From: Bacteroidetes bacterium B1(2017)
Lineage (GTDB): Bacteria > Bacteroidota > Bacteroidia > UKL13-3
Assembly: GCA_002256395.1 (NCBI GenBank)
Contig: NKJG01000013.1
Span: 1-48,043, forward strand
Length of the DNA: 48,043 bases
Direction: 5' to 3'
The position numbers and the translations under genes are program-made. Below are positions 25,159 to 33,648 of the stretch, piece by piece (the stretch's first letter is position 1; each line of letters starts with the position of its first letter). Below the pieces are notes generated by a model. That model had not been told where the DNA came from, did not search any database, and saw only the letters and a program-made list of their open reading frames with translations.

Positions 25159-25193
25159 CAAATCTAAAATTTAGATTTCTTAATTTTGGCAAA
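25159..25193 (-). promoter_or_regulatory. FkbM promoter with overlapping 19-base palindrome
   Basis: On the minus strand TAGATTTG (25159-25166) matches the TAnnTTTG -7 element, and TTTTG near 25190-25193 can serve as -33 with a 23-base spacer. The palindrome AAATCTAAAATTTAGATTT (25160-25178, 9-1-9, perfect) overlaps the -7 element, the position of a repressor operator. Confidence 0.45.
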
Positions 25194-25249
25194 ATCATCT
25201 TTTTAGTCATTTTCAAAGGTTAAAATCAAAAATAGTCCTCAAAACATGC

Positions 25250-28186
25250 TTAAAATGCATTGCTTTTTATTGCTATATTTTTCATTCCATAGGAAGCATT
25301 ATTGACCATATCAGAACCAAACGTGGTGAGTGTGCTAAAATTTCCATTTGTGGTAAAATTCCTAGCTGAACAACCATCATTGAGCCATTCCCAACCTAAC
25401 CATCCAATAGCATTTGACTTAAGAGTTGGCAGAAGACTTTTATAATTGAAACCTGAGGGTGCAGAATGCTCAATAGTAGTACCATCAATACCATAATAGC
25501 ACTCTGAGTATCCTGTAGCAGGCACGGTGTTCCAATCATCCGCTCCCAACTGTTTATTGGCCAATTCACCAAAAATAAGTGGTACATTGTTGTTTACTGC
25601 CGTATTAATCTCAGAAGTTTGGTCATCCTCAGCCCAATAAGCGTGTACACTGAATATTATGTTATGTTCGGGATCATGGGCTAGAAGCTCAGCGGCTGCA
25701 AGATTAATAACTTTCAAACTTGTGCCACCAATGGGTGCATCGATCATCAATGGCACCTTGAGACCTGCATTTCTAATAGTTGTGATAGCGGTTTTGTATT
25801 GATCTTTCCAATTTGTAAAAGCAGTTACATCTGAAGGTATGTTGGAATCATATGCAAATCCCCTTCCGAAGCCAAGCTCATTTATAATATTGATAATCAA
25901 GTATTTCTTATGGGCATTTAACATACTTACCCTAGTTGGATTGGTCCACCAAGCGGCATAACCATTTGGTGAATTGAGTTGATTGGGGTCATTGATATAG
26001 CCATTCCAAAGCGTTACAACTGAAACGATTTTCTTGGCCGAAAATTTGGTAATCAAGGTATTGAGATCAGCATCAGTGTGAGAAGTACCTGGCACTGAAT
26101 TTTGAAACCAAACAATTCTGGCTGTGTTGGCCCCGGTTTTATCAAACTCATCTATGTATTCGTTATTTCCTGAAAATTGCCAATAATCTGTTGGGTAATT
26201 GATACCGATTGGAACAAACTTTTGGTGATTGGAATCAAACAAATCTCTTCCTTGAATATACATGTTGGCTGCTGGAGGATTGTTGTTGGGACAATTCGAA
26301 ATTTGAGCTGTAAAAACAGCTTGATTGCCTGCATTAAAACCCGGCATTAAGATTACAGATTTTTCTGCAGAAAAAACTACTTTGGCACTTCCTGTAATTT
26401 CCGAGTTATTAGCTACAATTTTTTGTGCTGAATAATTTCTATTTCCCGAATTTATCAGAGTTGCAGAGGCATCATCTAAAGGCAAAGTCAAAAGTTCGGG
26501 GCATGGTAAATTAGGAACTAATAACTGTATGCTTTTATAGCAAAACCCAGGCAAAGTTGGGTAAGCTCCTGAAGCTTCGTTACTCGCAATTGTTAAAGTT
26601 TCAGATGTATTTCCTGAATTTGTTGGGGTATAAGTTATTGGAATAATTACGCTTGTTTGACCTAAAGTCAAACTAGTTGTTAGACTTCCAGAAAATTCTT
26701 GAGAAATGACATTAAAAGTGGTGGTCCCAGCTTTTGTCACAGTTATTAGTAAGGTAATGTTATGTGTGGCGGCCACATTTTGGGTAAATGTTCCGTCTAT
26801 TAAGCTTGATTCACAATCTCCAAAAGTAAAAAAAGAATCATATACTGGAACGGTTAAACTACAAGTACCCACATTTGGACTTGGGGAACTTATATTTAAT
26901 GTTTTGGTGCCTGCAGTACCTAAACCATCATAATTAACATTGATAAACATAGTTTGTAAACCAACATTTTCAAAATTTTGGGTGGCGGTACCCGAGAAAT
27001 TGGTCCCGCTTACATTAATTGTAATATCTCCAGGAGCGTCAACATCAATGCTTGCTCTTATACTTACACTTGTTTGATTGCCAAGCCTAACCACAGTGCC
27101 TCCAAAGTTTGGATAGGCACAACTTACAATCGTAAAAGAAGGAAAAATTGAGGCTGAGGGTTCGGCACATTGGCCATTTCCGGGATAGGTAGCCGAAATA
27201 CCAATATCCGTAAAGCTTCCATCACTAGGATCAAATTTCCAAACTTTGCCATTGCCCTGATCGCTTGCATATACAAAGTTTCCTATACGGCACAAGCCGC
27301 CAAATTTTGCCCCAGCTTTCGAATAAATTGTGGCTTCTACATTTGCGATTGTTATTCGGGACCCAGCCAAATTTTGGGATATCAGATTACTTCTTAGCTT
27401 TACCAAAGAACCCCCATTTACGTCAATTGAGGGCGAATACCCATCGTTGTTATTGGCAAACCACAGATTGCCATTGGCATCTAGTGCCAAGCCTTCTGGC
27501 AATGAAAACAACTTTGCAGATTGATTATCGGTATTACTAAAGACGTCGTTGCACAGTATTGAATTGGCATCTGTGCTACACAAAAACTGCGTTGGCTGAG
27601 CCAAAGTATTGTCACCAGACCATTTCAATATTCGATTGTCAGAAAGATCCGTAACAAATATATCACCAGAGGCATTACGGGTTATTCCACCCATTCCAGA
27701 ATAGGTTTGACTGTTTTTTGCTACAGGCGTGTTTTGAAATACTCCTGTAGAACTTCCATAAGTCCCTAATCCATCACGTGCCATTTTAAGGACTCTACGT
27801 TTAGAATCTCCAAAGCCGCAAGCCACATATAATATCCCATTAGCTGGATTTACTGCTATTTCTGTAGTAACTCGGCCTGTTAGGACTTTTACAACAGAAG
27901 TGTAGGTTACTGAGCCTGCAGATACCACCACCCCTTTATAGTGTAAAAAGCCATCTGCTGAAGGTTCGTCATAACCTACAAACATTTCATTATTATAAAA
28001 CGCGACACAGTTGGGTTTATAACTGATCCCAGAAACTGTGGTGTTTAAGGTTCCTAACAAATCAGCCGGGGCATTGCTTATATCGTAAAATTTAACTTCT
28101 GAGGTCGCATAATATGGCACAGCCAATTTTTGGGCCGTGGCTTGTTGTATTACAAAAAGCAAACAAAAAAGTAAAAAATTTTTCAT
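25250..28186 (-). CDS. Secreted GH5-family glycoside hydrolase with beta-propeller
   Basis: This 978-residue multidomain protein has a Sec signal (to about 19), an NHL/SMP-30-like beta-propeller (about 20-340), two Ig-like repeats (about 345-565), a 3-coathanger stack domain (about 580-635, SVILMPGFNAGNQAVFTAQI) and a C-terminal GH5-type TIM barrel from about 645. The acid/base is E770 (IINELG) and the nucleophile E874 (IFGELAN), 104 residues apart as usual in GH5; WLGWEW closes the barrel. A mannanase or endoglucanase activity on a plant-like polysaccharide is probable. The protein ends with the enzyme and lacks an obvious T9SS C-terminal domain. Its start overlaps the LytTR gene by 4 bases. 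Confidence 0.85.
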   Translation of the reverse strand: MKNFLLFCLLFVIQQATAQKLAVPYYATSEVKFYDISNAPADLLGTLNTTVSGISYKPNCVAFYNNEMFVGYDEPSADGFLHYKGVVVSAGSVTYTSVVKVLTGRVTTEIAVNPANGILYVACGFGDSKRRVLKMARDGLGTYGSSTGVFQNTPVAKNSQTYSGMGGITRNASGDIFVTDLSDNRILKWSGDNTLAQPTQFLCSTDANSILCNDVFSNTDNQSAKLFSLPEGLALDANGNLWFANNNDGYSPSIDVNGGSLVKLRSNLISQNLAGSRITIANVEATIYSKAGAKFGGLCRIGNFVYASDQGNGKVWKFDPSDGSFTDIGISATYPGNGQCAEPSASIFPSFTIVSCAYPNFGGTVVRLGNQTSVSIRASIDVDAPGDITINVSGTNFSGTATQNFENVGLQTMFINVNYDGLGTAGTKTLNISSPSPNVGTCSLTVPVYDSFFTFGDCESSLIDGTFTQNVAATHNITLLITVTKAGTTTFNVISQEFSGSLTTSLTLGQTSVIIPITYTPTNSGNTSETLTIASNEASGAYPTLPGFCYKSIQLLVPNLPCPELLTLPLDDASATLINSGNRNYSAQKIVANNSEITGSAKVVFSAEKSVILMPGFNAGNQAVFTAQISNCPNNNPPAANMYIQGRDLFDSNHQKFVPIGINYPTDYWQFSGNNEYIDEFDKTGANTARIVWFQNSVPGTSHTDADLNTLITKFSAKKIVSVVTLWNGYINDPNQLNSPNGYAAWWTNPTRVSMLNAHKKYLIINIINELGFGRGFAYDSNIPSDVTAFTNWKDQYKTAITTIRNAGLKVPLMIDAPIGGTSLKVINLAAAELLAHDPEHNIIFSVHAYWAEDDQTSEINTAVNNNVPLIFGELANKQLGADDWNTVPATGYSECYYGIDGTTIEHSAPSGFNYKSLLPTLKSNAIGWLGWEWLNDGCSARNFTTNGNFSTLTTFGSDMVNNASYGMKNIAIKSNAF

Positions 28187-28560
28187 AGCCTTGTAGATTT
28201 TAAATGATTTTCAACCATAGGGAATTTCCTTCTTGAGACAGCAATGATTTCGCCGTTACTAAGCAAAATTCTTTTAGATTTTTGAGAGAAAATCAGATTT
28301 TGGATATGATTGACATTGATGAGTTGGCTTCGGTTGGCTCTAATGAAATTTTGATCGGGTTTTAAGGCCCCTTCAAAAAGTAATAGGGTACGAGAGGAGA
28401 CAATTTTTTTGCCCCCAACCAAATGCATTTCAGTATAATTCAAATCACTGTTCAATAGTATTAAGTCACTGGTTTTGATGAAATTAATTCTTCCATTCAA
28501 TCTTACACTTATGAGTCCGTTTTCGATATTCGGTTTCTGTATGTTTAGGAAATTGTCCAT
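28183..28560 (-). CDS. Stand-alone LytTR DNA-binding protein
   Basis: This 125-residue protein is almost entirely one LytTR domain (about 15-120), with the typical strands ILLNSDLNYTEMHL, KIVSSRTLLLFE, FIRANRSQLINVNHI and GEIIAVSRRKF. There is no receiver domain, so phosphorylation control is not evident. It overlaps the GH5 gene start by 4 bases (ATGA), implying translational coupling. It probably regulates the surface cluster it sits in; a signal partner is not evident. Confidence 0.86.
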   Translation of the reverse strand: MDNFLNIQKPNIENGLISVRLNGRINFIKTSDLILLNSDLNYTEMHLVGGKKIVSSRTLLLFEGALKPDQNFIRANRSQLINVNHIQNLIFSQKSKRILLSNGEIIAVSRRKFPMVENHLKSTRL

Positions 28561-28593
28561 GGCTTTATTATGTTAATTCTTTCTAATCCACAT

Positions 28594-30036
28594 TTAATTT
28601 TTAAGTTGATTGATGTTTGTTTCCATTACAGCATTATCCTCCCCCTTTAATGTTTTCAAAATTTCTTTTATTTGTAGAGCTTGTGTTTGCAATTCGCTTT
28701 TCAATTTATCATTTTCAGCCTTCAATTCCTGAATAGCTTTGAGGGCCACTACGCTCATTCCTCCATAGTTTACGCCATAATATTGACCGTTTTGCGTTAT
28801 AAATTCTGGAAAAAGAGGTTGAACTTCCTGTGCAATTAAACCCATTTGTAAACTGGTATGGAGTGTATCTGTTTTGTAGAAATACCTTGAGACTTTCAGT
28901 TGAGCCACTTTATGTAGTAGGGATTCTACTGGTTTGATTTGTTCTTTTAGGCGAACATCTGACGATTGCATCCAAGCCCCGTCTGACTGACGTACATAGG
29001 CCTTGAATGCTCCTGATGCCCCATAATGAAAATCAAGATTTTCGTTGCTGGGGTGTGATATCGTCCAAAATTGTAAACCTGTTGCAACATCCCTTTTAAT
29101 TCTGAGACCATATCTATCAGGATTGTCTTGTGCAGGGCTAAAGTGATTTATTTGAACAACCCCGGTTTTTCGAACCTCAAAACAGTTGCGACGAATTAAT
29201 GCGTCACCATTTCCGATTGTAAATAAAAAACCATTTGGATCCACTGAGTTAGCAGGGTAATAGTCATTATTATATAATCCAATTGCACAAGAGCTGACGG
29301 AGTTTACAATATTATTTCGTCCAAATGCTTGACTGAAATCACTTTTAGCTTCATTCTGATAACCCAAAGTGGTACTTAGGCTACCACTTGCCTCTGATTG
29401 GGTACCTGAGCTCAGACTAGCATATCCTGATGACTTATTAAAAAAGCCCAAAGCAGTTGAACAAAATCCCGATGCTATATTACTTATGCCAAACGCATTG
29501 CTTCCCCTTCCTGAGGCTTTGGTATTAAATCCAAATGCTATCGAAAAAAGCCCTATGTTTTCAGCATCCCAACTATCGCTACCTTGGGCACCTTGGTTAT
29601 CATGAACACTAAGACCTGCGGTACCGGCTCTGAAAGCACTTCTTGATGGAATCCACATTAAGCGAGTACTAGGTCCAGACATTGGTGCTGTTGGAGGATG
29701 TGTCGTATTATCACTAGATTCGTTTAAGCCAAAAGAATTAGAAGACCAAAAGCCTCCTGAATTGGTATTTTTAATTTCATTTCCAGCAGCTCCTGTTAAA
29801 CTCCAAAAATTAGGAGTATTAAGCTCAGACCAATTATTCGTATGTCGGTACCAATAACTATTAGTCGTAGTATTGTAAATTAAGGTCCCAATTATTGGAT
29901 TCACCAAGGCATTAATCTGTGTTGTACTCATTTGTGGAAACATCACCCCTTGCGGACTTAAAGTGGTGCTTTGCGAATACGTGTATCTTATTGATAATAA
30001 AAAGAATAATAATGATAGATAAAGTTTAGTTTTCAT
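28594..30036 (-). CDS. YadA-head fibre protein with S74 chaperone-type C-terminus
   Basis: This 480-residue exported protein has a Sec signal ending near residue 21, an N-terminal module (about 22-70, LSPQG...P..ST.Q...L...G...YN...W) also found in the gene at 32540, and a run of YadA-head-like 14-residue repeats (about 150-265, AFGxNxxASG pattern) that trimerise into a beta-roll. The C-terminal part, from about 355, is an intramolecular chaperone/S74 peptidase-like domain (SSDVRLKEQIKP, MGLIAQEVQPLFPE, VNYGGMSVVALKAIQELKAEN) with a following coiled coil. Such domains trimerise phage tail fibres and are cut off autoproteolytically. Its start overlaps the hydrolase gene by 4 bases. Confidence 0.86.
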   Translation of the reverse strand: MKTKLYLSLLFFLLSIRYTYSQSTTLSPQGVMFPQMSTTQINALVNPIIGTLIYNTTTNSYWYRHTNNWSELNTPNFWSLTGAAGNEIKNTNSGGFWSSNSFGLNESSDNTTHPPTAPMSGPSTRLMWIPSRSAFRAGTAGLSVHDNQGAQGSDSWDAENIGLFSIAFGFNTKASGRGSNAFGISNIASGFCSTALGFFNKSSGYASLSSGTQSEASGSLSTTLGYQNEAKSDFSQAFGRNNIVNSVSSCAIGLYNNDYYPANSVDPNGFLFTIGNGDALIRRNCFEVRKTGVVQINHFSPAQDNPDRYGLRIKRDVATGLQFWTISHPSNENLDFHYGASGAFKAYVRQSDGAWMQSSDVRLKEQIKPVESLLHKVAQLKVSRYFYKTDTLHTSLQMGLIAQEVQPLFPEFITQNGQYYGVNYGGMSVVALKAIQELKAENDKLKSELQTQALQIKEILKTLKGEDNAVMETNINQLKN

Positions 30037-30959
30037 AGTTTTTGTTTTTTCATCCAGTTGTTAATTTCTCCAAAAAATGCTTCAGGCTGTTCTATCCAAA
30101 TAAAATGTCCTGCGTTTTTGATTACCGATAGTTGAGAATTTTTTATAGCTTTGTGGATACGACTAGCGTGTGAAACTTGATCACAGATAAAGTCATCATC
30201 GCCCACCAAAACCAAAGTAGGAACTGTGATTTTTGGTAACAAGTCCAGAATTTGCTCTGAGCCTAAGCCTCCTTTTGAGGTCATATCCCATGCTTTTTGA
30301 CTGAGTTGGACGTTTTCTACTGCCATGAATTTGGGTAAATTGGCTTGGTCATGAAAATAGAAAGGCATGATATATCCCATCTCCTCGTTTAAAGATCGTT
30401 TTGTGGTATCTTGACCTAATAGCATCTTAGCCCCTGCGGCATAATAAGGTTCTGAACTACGCTTTTTAATAGCTTTAACATATTCTTTTTGAGCTACTTG
30501 ATCCATCCCTGCAAATGCAGCTATGGCAATGATACCTTTTAGATTTTTACTATATTTGATACCATAGTTAAGCACCTGCCAGCCGCCCATAGAGTGCCCA
30601 GCAATCCAGACTTTATCTTGTTTTAGGTGTATTCGGAGTTGCTCCATATCCTCAATAAAATCATCAGTTTGGTAATCTTCGGGTTTGTCAGAACCCTCAG
30701 AAAGGCCTGAGGCTCGGGTATCCAACCACACTACTGTGAAGGTTTTTTCAAGGTCGGGCATGGAATTTTTGTAAGCATCCAGATTAGGCCCCCATCCCGG
30801 GGTAGGAAAAATGCAAAGTGGCCCTTTACCCGAAATCACATAATGTAGTTTCAGCCCATTGATTTTTGCAAAATGTTCCCCTTTTGAAAGTGGGTTTTGA
30901 GCAAAACAATTAATTTGAAAGCCAAAAAGAACTAAAATTATTACTCTAAATGATTTCAT
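30033..30959 (-). CDS. Exported alpha/beta-hydrolase
   Basis: This 308-residue protein has a Sec signal (to about 21) and an alpha/beta-hydrolase domain. The catalytic triad is visible: S123 (GHSMGG), D255 (VLVGDDDF) and H285 (NAGHF). The oxyanion region is FPTPGWGP near 51-58, in the form seen in proline iminopeptidase-like hydrolases. A secreted esterase or peptidase is plausible. It overlaps the fibre gene by 4 bases and follows the DUF3592-like gene by 63 bases, so it belongs to the surface cluster. Confidence 0.9.
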   Translation of the reverse strand: MKSFRVIILVLFGFQINCFAQNPLSKGEHFAKINGLKLHYVISGKGPLCIFPTPGWGPNLDAYKNSMPDLEKTFTVVWLDTRASGLSEGSDKPEDYQTDDFIEDMEQLRIHLKQDKVWIAGHSMGGWQVLNYGIKYSKNLKGIIAIAAFAGMDQVAQKEYVKAIKKRSSEPYYAAGAKMLLGQDTTKRSLNEEMGYIMPFYFHDQANLPKFMAVENVQLSQKAWDMTSKGGLGSEQILDLLPKITVPTLVLVGDDDFICDQVSHASRIHKAIKNSQLSVIKNAGHFIWIEQPEAFFGEINNWMKKQKL

Positions 30960-31022
30960 ATATTTAACATATTTGATTTTATAATAAACTGTATATCGAA
31001 ATTGTACTTTTTTAAATCCTAA

Positions 31023-31475
31023 TTAACTGCCTTTGAGATAACTCCACCCTACCACGATAATTAAAATACCAAAAGCGAGCATCATCAATAAGCCTGGCAC
31101 TTCACGCCAATTAAGAATTATTGAATTGGCAGCATTATCCAAAGGATAGGCAACCGAAATTTTTTCCCCAATAGAATAGTTAAAAAAAACGAATATCTGG
31201 GGAGCCTTGCTGTGTGATTTAATAAGTTCATTTTTGATTGATATAAACTCAAAAAATGGTCTTTTACCAGTGAGAATATTTTTAGAACCACTATTGCCAT
31301 TTTTCACAATCCATTTACTTCCTTTTGATTTAAACCCTATCACTTTTGCCTCAGTGGTCGTTCCTGAAAAAGGTAAATAAACCATTTTTGACAAGATATT
31401 TCCCCAATAGAAAAAAATGCCTAAGCCTATTACTAGCATAATGAAACCTACGATTCTGTTATTCTGGATTTTCAT
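31023..31475 (-). CDS. DUF3592-like membrane protein
   Basis: This 150-residue protein has two membrane segments (about 9-25 and 128-146) with a mostly beta-strand loop between (about 35-118) in which KVIGF, KRPFFEF and KISVAYPL are visible. The layout matches the DUF3592 family from memory, whose function is unknown. Its start codon shares a base with the stop codon of the preceding gene (TAATG), so the two are translationally coupled. The loop probably faces the periplasm. Confidence 0.6.
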   Translation of the reverse strand: MKIQNNRIVGFIMLVIGLGIFFYWGNILSKMVYLPFSGTTTEAKVIGFKSKGSKWIVKNGNSGSKNILTGKRPFFEFISIKNELIKSHSKAPQIFVFFNYSIGEKISVAYPLDNAANSIILNWREVPGLLMMLAFGILIIVVGWSYLKGS

Positions 31476-32527
31476 TAGTCAAGTAATTGATAGTTCATGT
31501 ATACCCTTGGGCTTTGTCCCCAAGCCTCACCATCTACCCGACATACTCTTATGACTATGCCCGTTTGAAAATTAGTGACTGGGTCAAAGGTATATTTTCG
31601 AATAGATGCGGTGTAACAATCAGGAAAATCGGTACCGGGTTCACTGGTGCACAAAAGACTAAGCATCAAGAATCTCTGGCCAAAACTATAAATAACATCT
31701 TTGCATTTGGTTTCACTAGCCCCTATCCCCATCCAATTGGTATGTATGGGCCTTACAATTTCATTACGAACACCAATCTGGTTTGCGTTTATTTGCACAG
31801 CATCAATAACATTTGCATTTACATTGTTAAATAAAGCATCGCCTTCGCTATTAATGCTGGCTTTTTCTTGAATTCCCACAAAAACCGTTCGGAAAAGTAA
31901 GTCTGCTTTTTCAGTCTGATTTGTACAAGATAAGTTTGTAGCACTATAAGTATAGATATTTGAACAAGTTATGGCTGGTGCAAATTGACTTGAGGTATTT
32001 CTTAGTCTTATGGTGTATGTTTTACCTGCTTGCAAACGTAGTGGAAACGGAGATAAACTATATCGTACGTGATCTTGCGGCGGGCAGGTAGTATTAATTC
32101 TGCAACCCTCACCCCTGACCAAAAAACTTTCATCGCTAGTGGCAATCACAACATTATTTGATTTGTCTATGAGATCTAAAATACTATTGGTGATTACCCT
32201 TGACCCTAATCCACTATATAAATCAACACCTAAGACATCTATATATACTATTAGCCCATCCACAGTGGGCGTAAATTCTTGTAAAAAATCAGGGTTTGTG
32301 GTGGTAATATAATCAGTTGTAGAAAGGCTAATATCAAAATATTGAGCACCGGGTACGCCTTCTTTCAAAAGCGATATACTTGAGTTTTTAAGTTGTAAGG
32401 AACTGCTAACATGATTGAAATACAAAGATTCCTTTTCATAAATATTTACAGCAGCATTTGGTGAGATTAGTGTTTGAGCATTCGAAGTTATACTCAACAG
32501 AATGCAAATAATAAAGATATTTTTCAT
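31475..32527 (-). CDS. Exported protein of unknown function, surface cluster
   Basis: This 350-residue protein has a Sec signal (MKNIFIICILLSITSNAQ) and no family I recognise. After residue 18 it is mostly beta-strand-like with several cysteines: RGEGCRINTTCPPQ (about 148-160), CSNIYTYSATNLSC (about 195) and CTSEP, DCYT and VCRVD in the last 70 residues. Paired cysteines suggest disulphides in the periplasm or outside. The first 60 residues start similarly to its neighbours (QTLISPNAAVNIYE). It starts 12 bases after the upstream exported gene and its stop codon overlaps the DUF3592-like start. Confidence 0.6.
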   Translation of the reverse strand: MKNIFIICILLSITSNAQTLISPNAAVNIYEKESLYFNHVSSSLQLKNSSISLLKEGVPGAQYFDISLSTTDYITTTNPDFLQEFTPTVDGLIVYIDVLGVDLYSGLGSRVITNSILDLIDKSNNVVIATSDESFLVRGEGCRINTTCPPQDHVRYSLSPFPLRLQAGKTYTIRLRNTSSQFAPAITCSNIYTYSATNLSCTNQTEKADLLFRTVFVGIQEKASINSEGDALFNNVNANVIDAVQINANQIGVRNEIVRPIHTNWMGIGASETKCKDVIYSFGQRFLMLSLLCTSEPGTDFPDCYTASIRKYTFDPVTNFQTGIVIRVCRVDGEAWGQSPRVYMNYQLLD

Positions 32528-32539
32528 GGTTATAAAATT

Positions 32540-33397
32540 TTAATAATGAAATATTATGGCTCCAGGAGCTCCAGTTCCTCTAGCAAGGTTATTACAACCA
32601 CAGCCTCCGCCTCCACCTGGAAACTTGCCATCAGTTATTGGCAAATAATTGAGCGAGCCTCCTACGTAAAGCCCTGTGTTTACATCAAACTCCATAGTGT
32701 AGGATTTTCCGCCATTTTTGAAGGTAGGAAAGGTACCACCGCCAACACCGCCTTTTACAATTTTACGAAAGACACCCACGTTGGCCTGCTGAAAATTAAA
32801 ATCAGCGTTTTCAGCATTTTGACCATCAATGTTCATAATTATATTTGCACTGCTATTGTAAAATCCTGTACCTCCATTGGTTTTGTCAGCATTTGCAGCA
32901 CCACATAGTGGAAGTACCCCATTGTTTACAGCATTATAGAGCGTTCCAAAAACGATATCTAATTGGTCGCCTGGGTTCACAATGGCCATTGCCTGTTGAT
33001 ATTGACCACCACCTCCACCACTGCATGGAACCTCGGCACCTACAGTTGCCATTAATTCTCCATTTGCACCATTCCCCCAGGCTTCTATTAATATATTAGT
33101 TACACCAGAGGGTACTGTAAAAAAAGAGCTACCTAAAAACATTTTATGATTTTTATATGGATTTGTAGATGAGTTGGAAATGCCCGAAATATAATTCCAT
33201 TGGGCTCCATCATGCACCGCAAGTTTTTTTTCATCCGCATTAAAAACCACATTGCCGGCTTGTTGAGGTGGAAGTGTATTTTGTTGTGAAGTCGAAAGTC
33301 GGGGCAGGGTCAGGCTTTTGGGGCTTAATTCGGTGGCAACTTGTGCTTGAGAAAATACAGAAATGAAAATTAGAACAAGGACTAGGTATTTTTGCAT
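32540..33397 (-). CDS. Exported glycine-rich fibre-like protein
   Basis: This 285-residue protein has a Sec signal (to about residue 19) and an N-terminal module (about 20-75, LSPKS...P..ST.Q...L...G...FN...W) related to that of the S74 fibre protein at 28594. The C-terminal two thirds are rich in glycine (CSGGGGGQY, GGVGGGTF, PGGGGGCGCNN) and end GTGAPGAIIFHY, a pattern like the glycine-rich distal parts of phage tail fibres and adhesins. It is the first gene of the secreted run, downstream of the response regulator. A surface adhesin or fibre subunit is likely; the target is unknown. Confidence 0.6.
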   Translation of the reverse strand: MQKYLVLVLIFISVFSQAQVATELSPKSLTLPRLSTSQQNTLPPQQAGNVVFNADEKKLAVHDGAQWNYISGISNSSTNPYKNHKMFLGSSFFTVPSGVTNILIEAWGNGANGELMATVGAEVPCSGGGGGQYQQAMAIVNPGDQLDIVFGTLYNAVNNGVLPLCGAANADKTNGGTGFYNSSANIIMNIDGQNAENADFNFQQANVGVFRKIVKGGVGGGTFPTFKNGGKSYTMEFDVNTGLYVGGSLNYLPITDGKFPGGGGGCGCNNLARGTGAPGAIIFHY

Positions 33398-33401
33398 TGA
33401 A

Positions 33402-33422
33402 TTGTATCATTTACAGATACAA
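33402..33422. promoter_or_regulatory. Inverted repeat directly upstream of the fibre-like gene
   Basis: TTGTATC (33402-33408) and GATACAA (33416-33422) form a 7-base-pair inverted repeat with a 7-base loop, starting 5 bases upstream of the 32540 gene's start codon. CAATTTTG on the minus strand overlaps one arm and is one base off the -7 consensus. It could be an operator or leader hairpin for the secreted run. Confidence 0.3.
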
Positions 33423-33620
33423 AATTGAGGCAGAAGACCGTAATCATCAATGCCATAAAAAGGTAAAAAAGTAGAGTTTTTAGGTCATAAAATAAAAAAC
33501 AAGACGAAGCAATAACCCTTTTTGTTGGATAAAATATTTCAGGTTGGCAGACTGCTTGCGTTAACGAATGGAGCGACATCCTTTTTGGCCTGGCGAAGAC
33601 AGCAAAAAGATGGTGTGGAT

Positions 33621-33648
33621 AGCGTGTCCCGATAGCATTCGGGACGCT
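33621..33648. repeat. GATAGC-type palindrome after the response regulator
   Basis: GTCCCGA and TCGGGAC pair around a 6-base loop, with AGCG/CGCT outside after a 2-base bulge. It starts directly after the response regulator's stop codon. The core resembles the GATAGCTATC repeat at 4080 and 4241, so it may be a third member of the same repeat family or a mRNA-end hairpin. Confidence 0.5.

Noticed and set aside
32600..32625. GGGGGCGCNN in the fibre-like protein as a relative of the GGGCGCN lipoprotein tail
   Set aside because: It is internal to a long glycine-rich region and not C-terminal; probably low-complexity convergence.
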